This document shows, piece by piece, positions 19,377 through 28,551 of a stretch of DNA of 64,000 bases. Each line of letters starts with the position of its first letter. The first letter of the stretch is position 1. The position numbers were made by a program, and so were the translations under genes. The notes beneath the pieces are model-generated. The model saw nothing but the letters and a program-made list of their open reading frames with translations, did no database searches and was not told the DNA's origin. The DNA lies in assembly GCF_012932565.1 (NCBI RefSeq), contig NZ_JABBYJ010000001.1, forward strand, positions 248,001 to 312,000, written 5' to 3'. This stretch comes from Sneathiella limimaris (GTDB lineage Bacteria; Pseudomonadota; Alphaproteobacteria; Sneathiellales; Sneathiellaceae).

Positions 19377-20320
19377 GTGATACGTCCCCAAAAGAAAAAA
19401 AGGGCTGGTTCAGTCGACTTAAAGACGGTCTCAAACGATCCTCTAATGCCATTTCATCCGGTATCTCCGATATTTTCACCAAGCGTAAGCTCGATGATGA
19501 CGTCGTAGAAGAACTAGAGGAGCTTTTAATTAGCGCTGATCTAGGTGTGTCTACAGCAGCACGGATAGCTGCAAACATTGCCAAAACCCGCTACGACAAA
19601 GAGATTTCCCCCGAAGAAATTCGGGAGGCGCTGGCAGAAGAGGTTGCCACTATCCTGGAGCCTGTTACCCAACCATTTAAGTTGCAGGAAGGTTTAAAAC
19701 CCCACGTAGTTTTAGTCATCGGCGTGAACGGATCAGGTAAAACCACTACGATAGGAAAGCTCGCCAAACAATATAGTGATCAGGGTAAAAAGGTCGTTCT
19801 TGCTGCTGGTGATACTTTTCGTGCCGCTGCGATTGAACAACTCTCTATCTGGGGAGAGCGAACAGGCGCCAAAGTCATCACGACCAAAGTTGGTGGAGAT
19901 GCTGCGGGTCTTGCCTATAGCGCATATGAACAGGCCGTCGAAGAGAACGCGGATCTCTTGCTGATTGATACTGCTGGTCGTCTCCAAAACAAATCAGATT
20001 TAATGGCGGAACTTGAAAAAATACTCAGGGTTTTAAGAAAGCTAAACCCTGATGCTCCCCATTCAAGTATTCTGGTTTTGGACGCCACCACCGGACAAAA
20101 TGCCCTCAATCAGGCAGAAATTTTTGGCAAAGCCTGCGATGTGACTGGCCTTGTCATGACCAAGCTGGACGGAACAGCTCGCGGCGGCGTGCTTGTCGCC
20201 ATTGCAGATAAGTTCAAGCTACCTGTCCATGCCATTGGCGTTGGTGAAGGCATCGAGGATTTGCAACCATTTGCCGCTAAGGATTTCGCTCGCGCCCTTG
20301 CTGGTGCAGACAACAACTAA
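19373..20320 (+). CDS. ftsY: Signal recognition particle receptor FtsY
   Basis: FtsY is the membrane-associated receptor GTPase for the SRP. The 315-residue protein has only a short, mainly basic N-terminal region in place of the long acidic A domain of E. coli FtsY. It is followed by the N domain and the G domain with GVNGSGKTTT (117-126), AAGDTFRAAAIEQL, DTAGRLQNK and TKLDGTARGG. Short forms like this are usual in alphaproteobacteria. It overlaps mtaB by 4 bases and is followed by yciB after 18 bases. Confidence 0.97.
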   Translation: MSDTSPKEKKGWFSRLKDGLKRSSNAISSGISDIFTKRKLDDDVVEELEELLISADLGVSTAARIAANIAKTRYDKEISPEEIREALAEEVATILEPVTQPFKLQEGLKPHVVLVIGVNGSGKTTTIGKLAKQYSDQGKKVVLAAGDTFRAAAIEQLSIWGERTGAKVITTKVGGDAAGLAYSAYEQAVEENADLLLIDTAGRLQNKSDLMAELEKILRVLRKLNPDAPHSSILVLDATTGQNALNQAEIFGKACDVTGLVMTKLDGTARGGVLVAIADKFKLPVHAIGVGEGIEDLQPFAAKDFARALAGADNN

Positions 20321-20338
20321 TACCGGAATTAAGTAATC

Positions 20339-20908
20339 ATGTCACAAGGCCGTATGCCACAAGCGATCAAAACAGCAACTGAATTGGGACCAATCCTCCT
20401 GTTTTTCGGGGCTTACTATTTGTATGATTTGTATGTGGCAACTGGCGTCATTATGGTGACCACTCTGATATCATTGGCGGTTTCCTACTATTACGAACGA
20501 CGCCTGCCAGCCATGCCGCTGGTCACCGCAGTTGTGGTCACTATCTTTGGCGGCCTCACCCTATATCTGAACGATGATACGTTCATAAAAATGAAGCCTA
20601 CAATCATCTACGTCCTTTTCGCAGCAGCCTTGGGTGCCGGTCTGTTACTTGGTAAATCCTTCATTAAAACACTCTTTGGCAACTTCTGGGATCTGGAGGA
20701 TGCTGGTTGGAAACAATTAACCGTAAGGATGACCTTGTTCTTTTTACTACTCGCTCTTGTCAATGAAGTTGTCTGGCGAAACTTCTCAACGGACCTCTGG
20801 GTCAACGTAAAGGTTTTCGGCTTTACGGGCATTACCTTCATCTTCTTTTTGGCGCAAGTCCCACTCATTACGCGCTACACTAAGAAAGACTCAACGAGCG
20901 AAGGTTAA
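20339..20908 (+). CDS. yciB: Septation protein A / inner-membrane protein YciB
   Basis: This 189-residue polytopic inner-membrane protein of the YciB/IspA (intracellular septation A) family has about five hydrophobic helices. Family marks are TELGPILLFFGAYYL near the N-terminus, KPTIIYVLFAAALG in the middle, and the NEVVWRNFSTDLWVNVKVFG block near residue 140. Homologues contribute to envelope synthesis and normal septation. The gene follows ftsY, a neighbour seen in other alphaproteobacteria. Confidence 0.92.
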   Translation: MSQGRMPQAIKTATELGPILLFFGAYYLYDLYVATGVIMVTTLISLAVSYYYERRLPAMPLVTAVVVTIFGGLTLYLNDDTFIKMKPTIIYVLFAAALGAGLLLGKSFIKTLFGNFWDLEDAGWKQLTVRMTLFFLLLALVNEVVWRNFSTDLWVNVKVFGFTGITFIFFLAQVPLITRYTKKDSTSEG

Positions 20909-20912
20909 GTAG

Positions 20913-21755
20913 GTGGCACTTCCCTATTTCCCAGTTGAGCAGGGTGATTTCCGTCTAAGCATGGGTTTAAAACCGCTCCAGGACGATAGCTGGATTGAGG
21001 TAGATGAGAACTATACGACTGAAACGGCTCAGCGCAGAGAGCTGCTAACAAAGCAGAGAGAAAAAGTTTTTGCATCCACTCCCGAAGCGAAAACTGCTGA
21101 ACAGGAAGTCTTAAGGCGCGTGTTGGCAAAACTTAAAAAAGATCATCCCAACATTGATACAGCCCATCACTTGAACGATCCTAACCCCCTCGCACGCGCA
21201 GCAGCGCTTGTTCAAGAGGATTTGGTTATCATGCAGGAGAAAGAGAATGGCTTCGCACTAACGGCTGCCGCTGTCTGCTTTCCATCTGCTTGGGACTTAG
21301 CCAGTAAAGTTGGGCGAACCATGCGTCAAATTCATGATCCGGTCCCGCGTGTAAATACGGAAATCGGTCGGTCGATTGATCTTTTCTTCAACAACATGAA
21401 GTCATCAAAAAACGTACAGCGGTTCAATTGGGGCCTATACGACAGCGATGCATTGTTCCAACCAAGTTGGTGGCGGACGCAACAGGCAGCACCTGAGATC
21501 ACGCAAGAAACAGTCGGCTCAAAGATTTTCTTTCGCGTTGAAAAACAAACTCTTCAAAGATTGGAAAACGGTCGTGACACGCTTTTTACGATCCGGATTT
21601 TCAACACTCCCCTTGAAGAGGTTGCCATCGATCCAAACAAGGCAGCGCAACTATCAAAAGCCATTCAGACCATGCCAGAAGACTTCAAGGGTTATAAATC
21701 GATCAACAAATACCAGCATCTTTTAATACCCTATCTGGAGGCTCAGGCTCTTTAA
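20913..21755 (+). CDS. DUF3445 protein (haem-dependent oxidative N-demethylase-like)
   Basis: This 280-residue protein matches the DUF3445 family, related to the alpha subunit of haem-dependent oxidative N-demethylase, which releases formaldehyde from dimethylamine. Visible marks are PFRLSMGL-like FRLSMGLKPL near the start, ENGFALTAAAVCFPSAWDL in the middle, IHDPVPRVN, and a later FFRVEKQTLQRL. It begins with GTG 4 bases after yciB, so it belongs to the same transcript. Partner subunits are not nearby, so the true substrate is unknown. Confidence 0.8.
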   Translation: MALPYFPVEQGDFRLSMGLKPLQDDSWIEVDENYTTETAQRRELLTKQREKVFASTPEAKTAEQEVLRRVLAKLKKDHPNIDTAHHLNDPNPLARAAALVQEDLVIMQEKENGFALTAAAVCFPSAWDLASKVGRTMRQIHDPVPRVNTEIGRSIDLFFNNMKSSKNVQRFNWGLYDSDALFQPSWWRTQQAAPEITQETVGSKIFFRVEKQTLQRLENGRDTLFTIRIFNTPLEEVAIDPNKAAQLSKAIQTMPEDFKGYKSINKYQHLLIPYLEAQAL

Positions 21756-21758
21756 GGG

Positions 21759-22328
21759 TTAAGCTCGTCTCATCAATTCAAAAGATCGTTTTGCAATATC
21801 GCCATCCGCATTTCCAAAGGGCACAAATGCGGATTTTTCTTTGATCTGATCGTAATGGTGAAGGGCCCAATAGACAGTCGGGAACGCCAAATCATTCCAA
21901 GGAATTTCACTCCACCTAAATAGCTCAACTTCCAAAGATTCGGGACCCGCCGAAAAATCAGGTTTTGTCAGCTCCGCCCGATACATGATCTGGACCTGAC
22001 TAATATGAGTGATGTTGTAAATAGCCAATAGGTCGCGAATTTGAATATGGGCATTAGCCTCCTCCATCGCTTCCCGAGCCGCACCTTCTTCTGTCGTTTC
22101 CTGCTGCTCCATGTAGCCTGCGGGTAAGGTCCAGAAATTTTTTCTTGGGTTAATAGCCCGGCGGCACAGAAGGAATTTATCCTCATATGTGACGACAGAT
22201 CCGACAACAATTTTAGGATTTACATAATGTACCCAGCCACAATCCTGACAGACATCCCTCTCGATACTATCTCCCTCAGGAACCTCCCGAGAAAATCCAT
22301 AATCAAGTGGGTTAGTAGAGCCAGACAT
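21759..22328 (-). CDS. NUDIX hydrolase, FAD/ADP-ribose pyrophosphatase-like (NUDT23 type)
   Basis: This hydrolase of nucleoside-diphosphate-linked compounds is 189 residues from the start I prefer, MSGSTNPLDYG, which has GGGAG five bases upstream. An in-frame ATG 15 codons earlier lacks such a site. It carries a short CxxC element (CQDCGWVHYVNPK), then LLCRRAINPRKNFWTLPAGYME and a NUDIX box ending REAMEEANA. The box has N where the consensus has G. This EEANA variant is typical of the plant-chloroplast/NUDT23-like group acting on FAD or ADP-ribose. It is convergent with the DUF3445 gene, 3 bases apart. Confidence 0.88.
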   Translation of the reverse strand: MSGSTNPLDYGFSREVPEGDSIERDVCQDCGWVHYVNPKIVVGSVVTYEDKFLLCRRAINPRKNFWTLPAGYMEQQETTEEGAAREAMEEANAHIQIRDLLAIYNITHISQVQIMYRAELTKPDFSAGPESLEVELFRWSEIPWNDLAFPTVYWALHHYDQIKEKSAFVPFGNADGDIAKRSFELMRRA

Positions 22329-22369
22329 CTTAACTCCCATCCTGAAAACAGTCAGAACTGCCGCAGCCT

Positions 22370-22558
22370 TCAAACACTAATATCAATCGTGCGGCCAATT
22401 CCACTAAACGTCATATCAGGACGCTGGTCGTTTATAATAACGGGCTTATCAACTTTTTCGACAGGTCGAACTTGTTGTTCTGCAGCAGAAAAATTCTGGC
22501 CGAACATCCGCCCAGACATTTGCACACCGCCCGCTACAGTTCCTGATATTTTTACCAT
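22370..22558 (-). CDS. Small hypothetical protein (62 aa)
   Basis: This 62-codon ORF fills the gap between the ccmI stop and the NUDIX start on the same strand. It has an ATG preceded at about 9 bases by GGAT. The product begins MVKISGTVAGGVQMSGRMFG and ends in FSGIGRTIDISV, with no membrane segment and a mix of glycines and charged residues. I do not recognise a family. It may be a real small protein because no larger gene competes for this strand and its composition looks ordinary. There is no direct support beyond that. Confidence 0.4.
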   Translation of the reverse strand: MVKISGTVAGGVQMSGRMFGQNFSAAEQQVRPVEKVDKPVIINDQRPDMTFSGIGRTIDISV

Positions 22559-22578
22559 TGCTGCTAAATCCTACTCTT

Positions 22579-22594
22579 GTGGATTTCTATCCAC
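22579..22594 (-). other. Small hairpin after ccmI
   Basis: GTGGAT and ATCCAC form a perfect 6-bp stem with a 4-base loop just after the ccmI stop codon. There is no T-run, so it is more likely an mRNA 3' stabiliser or chance structure than a terminator. Confidence 0.3.
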
Positions 22595-22606
22595 GGAGGA
22601 AGATTA

Positions 22607-23986
22607 TCAATTCTCAGACTGTTGGGAAAGGGAGTTTATTGCCTGCTGAACATTTGCGTAGATTTTACTTCCCTCCGGCACCAACTTAAGCATCTGTTCC
22701 CAATGAGTTCGGGCTTCTTGAGTATCGCCTTTGAGTGCAGCCGCAACACCTAAATACCAATGCGCTTCTGGGATTGTTTCATCAAGGTCAAGAATTTTGC
22801 GATAAACCTGCAATGCAGTTTCAGGTGGCTCCCGCCCCTCTGATCCCAGAACCAAAGCTAACGCCTGAAATACAAGTGGCTCAGGATTTTTAGGTTGTAA
22901 GACAGCCGCTCGGCTATAGGCGTCTGCTGATTTCTCAAACTGTTTAAGCGTCGAATAGGCTCTGCCCAGCTTCATCAATCCAGGGAAGTCAGGGTTTTCA
23001 GCCATTCGATCCGCTAACCCTGCAACCATGGAATTTATCATGTCTTGACGATCTGCAGCAGACAGCTCTGCTGCTGCTTCCATATCTTCGCGCGACGGGC
23101 CTTTATCTCCTGTCGGAAGTTCCTTACTTGCCAGTAATTCACTTACATCTTTGCCAAGCTCAGATGCAACAGCCTCAATACGTTTTGCCAGAATAGGCAT
23201 GTAGGGCGCTTCAGGTTCGCTATCTTTATAGAGATTGCTCCATTTAGTCAGAGCCACTGCCAGTTCACCATTTTGTGCATCGTACAAGGCCAAGTAGAAC
23301 CGCGCACCCGGATGGAGAGGATCAAGCGAATAGGCCTTTTTGAAATTTTGAAGTGCAGCGTCACTTACTGTCCCATCAGCAAGGAAAAAGAAGTTTTCAG
23401 CTGCACCGACATAAAGATCTGCATCCTCAGGTGCAAGACGGGTTGCCTGCAAGTAAGTATTTGCTGCGTCCTCATACCGGCTCATTCGGTTCAAAGTACG
23501 TGCCAGCAAGACCCATCCGTCTAGATTGTCCGGCTGCTCCTGAAGTTTTTCCGCCAACCTTTTTACAAGACTACCAAGATCCTGGGTTGCAAATTGACGT
23601 TTTTCGGCTTGTATGTCGCGGGAGGCTAGCGGTTTTGAGGGAAGATCTGGTGATCCAAGATAGGAATAAAGCCGCAGAGATCCCAAAGACAGAACAAGCA
23701 CAATCAAAACCGCTTTCACTGCAAGATGAGTTTCCGCTTTTTGCTTTATTTGTTGTTCTTCACCTGCCCTTAAAATCCGACGCTTGATTTCAAGTCGCAC
23801 GGGCTCTGCGTCAGCCTCCGAAACAACACCTCGCTCAACATCCTCCTCAAGCTCTTTCAGCTGATACTTATAAACATCTAAGCCCTGAAGTTGGTCCTCT
23901 GCTGTTCGAGATGATTTCCAGAGAAACGGCCAAATCAGAATAATCGCTGCAAAGGCGAGAGTAGCGCACAACACCACCCAGATCAT
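22607..23986 (-). CDS. ccmI: Cytochrome c biogenesis protein CcmI (TPR)
   Basis: CcmI presents apocytochrome c to the haem ligation complex CcmFH. The 459-residue protein has an N-terminal membrane helix (about 2-20), a cytoplasmic loop with the YKYQLKELEEDVERG motif typical of CcmI, and a second helix near residue 92. A long periplasmic domain of TPR-like repeats follows (for example WVLLARTLNRMSRYEDAANTY). It is the last gene of the ccm operon and overlaps ccmH by 4 bases. Confidence 0.93.
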   Translation of the reverse strand: MIWVVLCATLAFAAIILIWPFLWKSSRTAEDQLQGLDVYKYQLKELEEDVERGVVSEADAEPVRLEIKRRILRAGEEQQIKQKAETHLAVKAVLIVLVLSLGSLRLYSYLGSPDLPSKPLASRDIQAEKRQFATQDLGSLVKRLAEKLQEQPDNLDGWVLLARTLNRMSRYEDAANTYLQATRLAPEDADLYVGAAENFFFLADGTVSDAALQNFKKAYSLDPLHPGARFYLALYDAQNGELAVALTKWSNLYKDSEPEAPYMPILAKRIEAVASELGKDVSELLASKELPTGDKGPSREDMEAAAELSAADRQDMINSMVAGLADRMAENPDFPGLMKLGRAYSTLKQFEKSADAYSRAAVLQPKNPEPLVFQALALVLGSEGREPPETALQVYRKILDLDETIPEAHWYLGVAAALKGDTQEARTHWEQMLKLVPEGSKIYANVQQAINSLSQQSEN

Positions 23987-24504
23987 CTCTTTTTCTCCTC
24001 AGCGTCATCCTCAAGCAACGTCTTGAGCTTCTGTTCTTCCTCTGGTGTCAGTGCACTGGAAATGCCGCCGTCCGCCACAGCTTCTTTAGACTTGCGGCGA
24101 AGAAATTGCCACATGAACACCGCTCCAATGAAGAAAAACAGAACCGGCGCTAACCAAAGCAATAAAGTTCTTGGTTTGAAAGGGGGATCTAGAAGAACCC
24201 AGTCACCATATCGGGATACTAAATAAGTTTTGACCTGATCATCACTGTCCCCAGCCGCAACCCGCTCTCTCACAATAGATCTTAAGTCTTTGGCAAGATC
24301 CGCGTTACTATCCATGATCGATTGGTTTTGGCACACCAGACATCGAATTCCATCTGCAATGTCTCGTGCTCTTTCCTCAAGCTTGGGATCTTCAAGCCGT
24401 TCCTCAACAAATATCGCATTTGCGGCAGACACAAACAGAACAAACACGCTCAACGTTATCAATAGACTTGATACCAGCCTTTTATAAAGCTGAAGATCTG
24501 TCAT
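23983..24504 (-). CDS. ccmH: Cytochrome c maturation protein CcmH (CcmL type)
   Basis: CcmH is a membrane-anchored thiol-redox protein that acts on apocytochrome c in the periplasm. The 173-residue product has an N-terminal signal-like helix, the redox motif CLVCQNQSI (LRCLVCQ type) near residue 54, and the family block YGDWVLLDPPFK. A second transmembrane segment near residue 118 is followed by an acidic cytoplasmic tail. This is the short single-domain form. The second domain of E. coli CcmH is provided here by ccmI. It overlaps ccmG by 1 base. Confidence 0.95.
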   Translation of the reverse strand: MTDLQLYKRLVSSLLITLSVFVLFVSAANAIFVEERLEDPKLEERARDIADGIRCLVCQNQSIMDSNADLAKDLRSIVRERVAAGDSDDQVKTYLVSRYGDWVLLDPPFKPRTLLLWLAPVLFFFIGAVFMWQFLRRKSKEAVADGGISSALTPEEEQKLKTLLEDDAEEKKR

Positions 24505-25037
24505 TAACCCAAATTCCCAGTAAGCCGAGGGAGGATTTTCTGCTGCAGGTCTCTCTCTGTTATTGGACCAATGATTTTATCCAAGATTGTGCCATCAGGC
24601 CCCATAATGAAAGTTTCTGGAACACCGTACACACCGAAATCGATGCCAACGCGCCCCTTCAAGTCCATGCCTGTTCGGGTATAAGGGTTGCCATGTTTCT
24701 TCAACCATTTAGCCGCTGCTTCTGGCGTGTCCTTATAGTTTAATCCGAAAATTTCGACTTTTCCTGCTCGCTTTAGTTCCATCAGTGTTGGATGCTCCGC
24801 CAAGCAGGCGACACACCAGGAAGCGAAGACGTTCAACAAGGTGACTTTACCGGAGCGCAGATCCGTTGCAGACAAATCCTCTCCATAACCTGGAACTGCA
24901 GTAAGAGAAAATTCTGGAGCCTTTTTATCAATCAGCTCAGACGGAATTTCACTTGGATCCAAATAAAATAAGGCATAAAGCATAACCCCAGAAATCACGG
25001 CAAATGTGATTAGCGGCGCAAGGAATTTTAATTTCAT
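24504..25037 (-). CDS. ccmG: Thiol:disulfide interchange protein CcmG/DsbE
   Basis: CcmG is a membrane-tethered periplasmic thioredoxin that keeps apocytochrome c cysteines reduced. The 177-residue protein has one N-terminal membrane helix and a thioredoxin fold with NVFASWCVACLAEHP, giving a CVAC active site where CVPC or CPTC is more usual. Downstream it has the cis-proline context YGVPETFIMGPDG and the FGLNYKD segment. It overlaps ccmF by 4 bases and ccmH by 1. Confidence 0.94.
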   Translation of the reverse strand: MKLKFLAPLITFAVISGVMLYALFYLDPSEIPSELIDKKAPEFSLTAVPGYGEDLSATDLRSGKVTLLNVFASWCVACLAEHPTLMELKRAGKVEIFGLNYKDTPEAAAKWLKKHGNPYTRTGMDLKGRVGIDFGVYGVPETFIMGPDGTILDKIIGPITERDLQQKILPRLTGNLG

Positions 25038-27028
25038 CCGGACACCTCTGCTGGCCTTTGTGGTTTCGTTGATGCCTTACTCTTTTGAACAGACCCAATG
25101 CGGAAACGTCGATCACTCAGGCTGAAAAGACCACCAATGAACATCACGATCGCGCCACCCCAAATCCAGGATACGAATGGCTTGTGATAAATCCGGGTTG
25201 CGTGGCCACCTTTACCATCACTTTCCCCAATTACCACATAAAGGTCCGCGCTTAGCATCGGCCAAATAGCAGCTTCAGTGGTCTCCATAGGCGGTGATTG
25301 ATAAACGCGTTGTTCCGGCGTTAAGGTTACGATCTTTTGGCCCTCTTTAGTTACGTCAAAAGTGCCACTTAACGTATCATAGTTGGGCCCGCGCCCCTCA
25401 GCTGCGCCTTTAAAGGTAAATTCATAACCGCCGACCGACACAGTTTCATTGGGCATCATGACGCCCAATCGCTCACTTTGCCAAGCTTCCGACGCGGTAA
25501 CCCCAAGGATAACCATTGCTACACCTAGATGGGCAAGAGTCATGCCATGAGCACTTCTCGGCAAGTTCCTCATACGTTTGAAACTGTTGGAAAAACTAGT
25601 TCTAAATAGTTTGATGCGCTCCGCCCATTCAATCAAAACTGCTGCTGTCAGCCATGCGAATAAGGCCATACCTACAAATGCTAAAACTGGGCCTTCATCA
25701 ACGATCCACCATGTCACCCCAAGCAAAACAAGAACAGCAACGACCGCAAGCTTTAACCGATCAAGTACGGATTTCAAATCGGCTCGCTTCCAAGGAAGGA
25801 ACGGTCCAAACGCCAACGCCACGATGAGTGGCATAGCAAGCGGGAGAAACGTGGAGTTAAAGAAAGGGGGGCCAACCGAGACTTTCGCACCTGAAACTGC
25901 ATCCAGAAATAACGGATATAAGGTTCCCAATAAAACCGTTGCCGCAGCTGTCGATAGCAGGAGATTGTTGAAAACCAGTGCCCCTTCACGACTAATCGGC
26001 GCGAAAACCCCACCACCACGCATTTTCGGTGCTCGAATTGCATAAAGTGTCAGAGACCCGCCAACGACAACAAACAGGAAAGCCAGAATGAAAACGCCTC
26101 TTTCAGGATCTGTTGCGAACGCGTGTACAGAATTAAGCACACCGGAGCGAACAAGAAACGTACCTAGCAGAGAAAAACTGAAAGCAATAATTGCAAGCAA
26201 GATGGTCCAGTTTTTCAAAGCATCTCGTTTCTCAACAACAATGGCAGAGTGCAATAGAGCCGTAGAAATCAGCCAAGGCATAAAGGAGGCATTTTCAACG
26301 GGGTCCCAGAACCACCAACCACCCCAGCCGAGCTCGTAATAGGCCCACCAGGAGCCGAGCGCGATCCCGAGTGTCAAAAATCCCCACGCAGCCAACGTCC
26401 AAGGGCGAACCCACCTCGCCCAGGCCGGATCGACTTTTCCCTCTATCAAAGCTGCGATCGCAAAGGAAAAGGTTACAGAAAGTCCAACATAACCCAGATA
26501 AAGAAAAGGCGGATGAAAAGCCAACCCTGGATCTTGTAGCAGCGGGTTTAAGCCTCTCCCCTCAAACGGGGCCGGATCTAGCCGCTCAAACGGATTTGAT
26601 GTAAAAAGAATGAACAATAAAAAGCCGACGCCAATTAAACCCTGAATGGACAACACCCTGGCTTTAAGGGATGCAGGGAGATATCGACCAAAGATTGCAA
26701 CGGCAAGCCCAAACAACGCTAGGATCCAGGCCCAAAGAAGCAGTGAACCTTCATGATTGCCCCAAACGCCACTAATTTTATACAGAAGCGGTTTTAATGA
26801 GTGAGAATTTTCCGCCACGTTAGAAACTGAAAAATCACTTCCTAAATAGGCAACAGTCAGGGCAAAGAAACTAAGCGTTACAGCGAGGAATTGAACGAGC
26901 GCAGAACTGGATGCAAAGTTCATCATAGGAAGATTGCGGCGGCCCGCACCAACCAGTGGAACAGTTCCTTGTAAAAGAGCAACAATTAGAGCCAGAATTA
27001 AGCCAAATTGACCAAGTTCAGCTGTCAT
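25034..27028 (-). CDS. ccmF: Cytochrome c haem lyase subunit CcmF
   Basis: CcmF is the large polytopic integral-membrane subunit that attaches haem to apocytochrome c with CcmH and CcmI. The 664-residue protein has many hydrophobic helices and the haem-handling tryptophan-rich WWD segment GWGGWWFWDPVENASFMPWL near residue 243. The GHPGVLLW-like NHEGSLLLWAW block comes before it, and the FLVRSGVLNSVHAFA block after it. The length is normal. It overlaps ccmE by 11 bases. Confidence 0.97.
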   Translation of the reverse strand: MTAELGQFGLILALIVALLQGTVPLVGAGRRNLPMMNFASSSALVQFLAVTLSFFALTVAYLGSDFSVSNVAENSHSLKPLLYKISGVWGNHEGSLLLWAWILALFGLAVAIFGRYLPASLKARVLSIQGLIGVGFLLFILFTSNPFERLDPAPFEGRGLNPLLQDPGLAFHPPFLYLGYVGLSVTFSFAIAALIEGKVDPAWARWVRPWTLAAWGFLTLGIALGSWWAYYELGWGGWWFWDPVENASFMPWLISTALLHSAIVVEKRDALKNWTILLAIIAFSFSLLGTFLVRSGVLNSVHAFATDPERGVFILAFLFVVVGGSLTLYAIRAPKMRGGGVFAPISREGALVFNNLLLSTAAATVLLGTLYPLFLDAVSGAKVSVGPPFFNSTFLPLAMPLIVALAFGPFLPWKRADLKSVLDRLKLAVVAVLVLLGVTWWIVDEGPVLAFVGMALFAWLTAAVLIEWAERIKLFRTSFSNSFKRMRNLPRSAHGMTLAHLGVAMVILGVTASEAWQSERLGVMMPNETVSVGGYEFTFKGAAEGRGPNYDTLSGTFDVTKEGQKIVTLTPEQRVYQSPPMETTEAAIWPMLSADLYVVIGESDGKGGHATRIYHKPFVSWIWGGAIVMFIGGLFSLSDRRFRIGSVQKSKASTKPQRPAEVSG

Positions 27029-27467
27029 TGCCTGCCTCTTTCTCTTTCCATTGACCCCTTTCCTTCAAACTCTCCGCAACTTCTGGCGGCATATAATTCT
27101 CGTCATGTTTAGCAAGAACATTGGTCGCCCTGAAAACTCCGTTTTCGTCCATTTGGCCTTCAGTGACCACACCTTGGCCTTCACGAAATAAATCTGGAAC
27201 CAAACCTCTATAGTGAACTTCAACGCTTTCAGCCATATCCGTGACTTTAAAGCGGATTTCCACCCCATCCTTTACATAACTTCCTTCTTCAACAAGGCCA
27301 CCTAAACGGAATGTCCTGCCTGCAGGAACTGGTTTCTCAACCAGATCGGAAGGGCTGTGAAAAAACACTAGGCTATCTTCAAAGGATGAGAGCACAAGAG
27401 CCGCGGCAACCCCGAGCACAGCCAAGCCGGAGAGAACAATATAGAGGCGACGCTTTTTCCTAGTCAT
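27018..27467 (-). CDS. ccmE: Haem chaperone CcmE
   Basis: CcmE is a periplasm-facing membrane-anchored haem chaperone that carries haem covalently from CcmC to CcmF. The 149-residue protein has a basic N-terminus, one helix (about 9-27) and an OB-fold domain. The haem-binding histidine is H121 in LAKHDENYMP, with the partner tyrosine Y125. It overlaps ccmD by 4 bases. Confidence 0.97.
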   Translation of the reverse strand: MTRKKRRLYIVLSGLAVLGVAAALVLSSFEDSLVFFHSPSDLVEKPVPAGRTFRLGGLVEEGSYVKDGVEIRFKVTDMAESVEVHYRGLVPDLFREGQGVVTEGQMDENGVFRATNVLAKHDENYMPPEVAESLKERGQWKEKEAGNDS

Positions 27468-27673
27468 ACTGTTTTCTCCCTCGCCTGGCGTCTTTGAGTC
27501 CGAGCAAGTTGCCGTTCCTCCTCCAACGGTTTTAACAACCGCTCAGTCACTTTCAACTTACGAATACTGAGAAAAACAAGAAGAAAAAGGACAAGGGCCG
27601 ATAACCCATATGACGGCCAGACAAAAGCCGCATAGCCACCCATGTGCAGAAATTCACTCAACGATCCATCCAT
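27464..27673 (-). CDS. ccmD: Haem exporter accessory protein CcmD
   Basis: CcmD is a 69-residue single-pass membrane protein that helps release holo-CcmE from the CcmABC complex. It has the family-typical opening HMGGYAAFVWPSYGLSALVL, one helix, and a long charged C-terminal tail. It lies 103 bases after ccmC and overlaps ccmE. The extreme shortness and the position in the operon support the call more than sequence detail does. Confidence 0.92.
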   Translation of the reverse strand: MDGSLSEFLHMGGYAAFVWPSYGLSALVLFLLVFLSIRKLKVTERLLKPLEEERQLARTQRRQAREKTV

Positions 27674-27776
27674 CCCAGCTCAGACCTCTGGTTATAGCCT
27701 TGATGCCTATATAATCTGTCTAGCCTTGTTTTCCAAGATTTCCAGGGCAAATGCGTCAGAATGACGCTCTAGGCCG

Positions 27777-28508
27777 CTATTCCTGAAGACGATTTATCTG
27801 CAACATTCGCAAGCGGCGGCTTAAGATTTCAGACTTCACCCGAATGATGAAGACACTCGCGAACAGAGCCAAATAAGCAACACCCATGATTAAAAGTGGC
27901 GTAAGAATTGAGCTATGAATTTTGGGCCCTTCCATAGTTGCCACGCTCGCTGGCTGATGGAGAGTGTTCCACCAATCAACAGAAAACTTGATAATCGGAA
28001 TATTGATAACACCGACGAGCACCAGAATTGCCGCTGCTTTAGCTGCCTTGGACTGATCATCAAAACTGGACCACAGAGCCATATATCCTAGATACAGAAA
28101 AAACAGGATCAGCATGCTGGTCAATCTCGCATCCCACACCCAATATGTTCCCCACATCGGCTGCCCCCAAAGAGCACCGGTAACGAGCGCCAGAAATGTG
28201 AAACATGCCCCAATCGGAGCAGAGGCCTTGGCAGACAGGTCCGCAACAGGATGCTTCCAGATCAAGCCGACCGCAGAGGCAACCGCCATCATCACATATA
28301 TGCTCATGGACATCCACGCAGCCGGGACGTGCACAAACATGATCCGAACCGTGTCGCCTTGCTGGTAATCTCTCGGAGAGACAAACAAGGCCATATATAA
28401 GCCAATCGCCAGCAGAATAACCGCTAACCCTGAAACCCAAGGGAATATGGCATCCGAAATTCTTAAGAAACGGGCCGGATTTGCAAACTTATGTAAATCC
28501 ACTGCCAT
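27777..28508 (-). CDS. ccmC: Haem transport/ligation membrane protein CcmC
   Basis: CcmC is a polytopic membrane protein that loads haem onto CcmE. The 243-residue product has about six helices. It has the WWD-type segment WGTYWVWDARLTS near residue 120 and flanking histidines in IMFVHVPAAWMS and NTLHQPAS, which are expected to coordinate haem. It lies between ccmB and ccmD in the operon. Confidence 0.96.
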   Translation of the reverse strand: MAVDLHKFANPARFLRISDAIFPWVSGLAVILLAIGLYMALFVSPRDYQQGDTVRIMFVHVPAAWMSMSIYVMMAVASAVGLIWKHPVADLSAKASAPIGACFTFLALVTGALWGQPMWGTYWVWDARLTSMLILFFLYLGYMALWSSFDDQSKAAKAAAILVLVGVINIPIIKFSVDWWNTLHQPASVATMEGPKIHSSILTPLLIMGVAYLALFASVFIIRVKSEILSRRLRMLQINRLQE

Positions 28509-28551
28509 TATTCAACCGCCTGCTCTTCTCTCATGGTCCAATTCTTCATTC

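Noticed and set aside
21759-22328. Loss of the NUDIX glycine as a sign of inactivity
   Set aside because: The EEANA form is the normal pattern of the FAD/ADP-ribose (NUDT23-like) group, so activity is expected.
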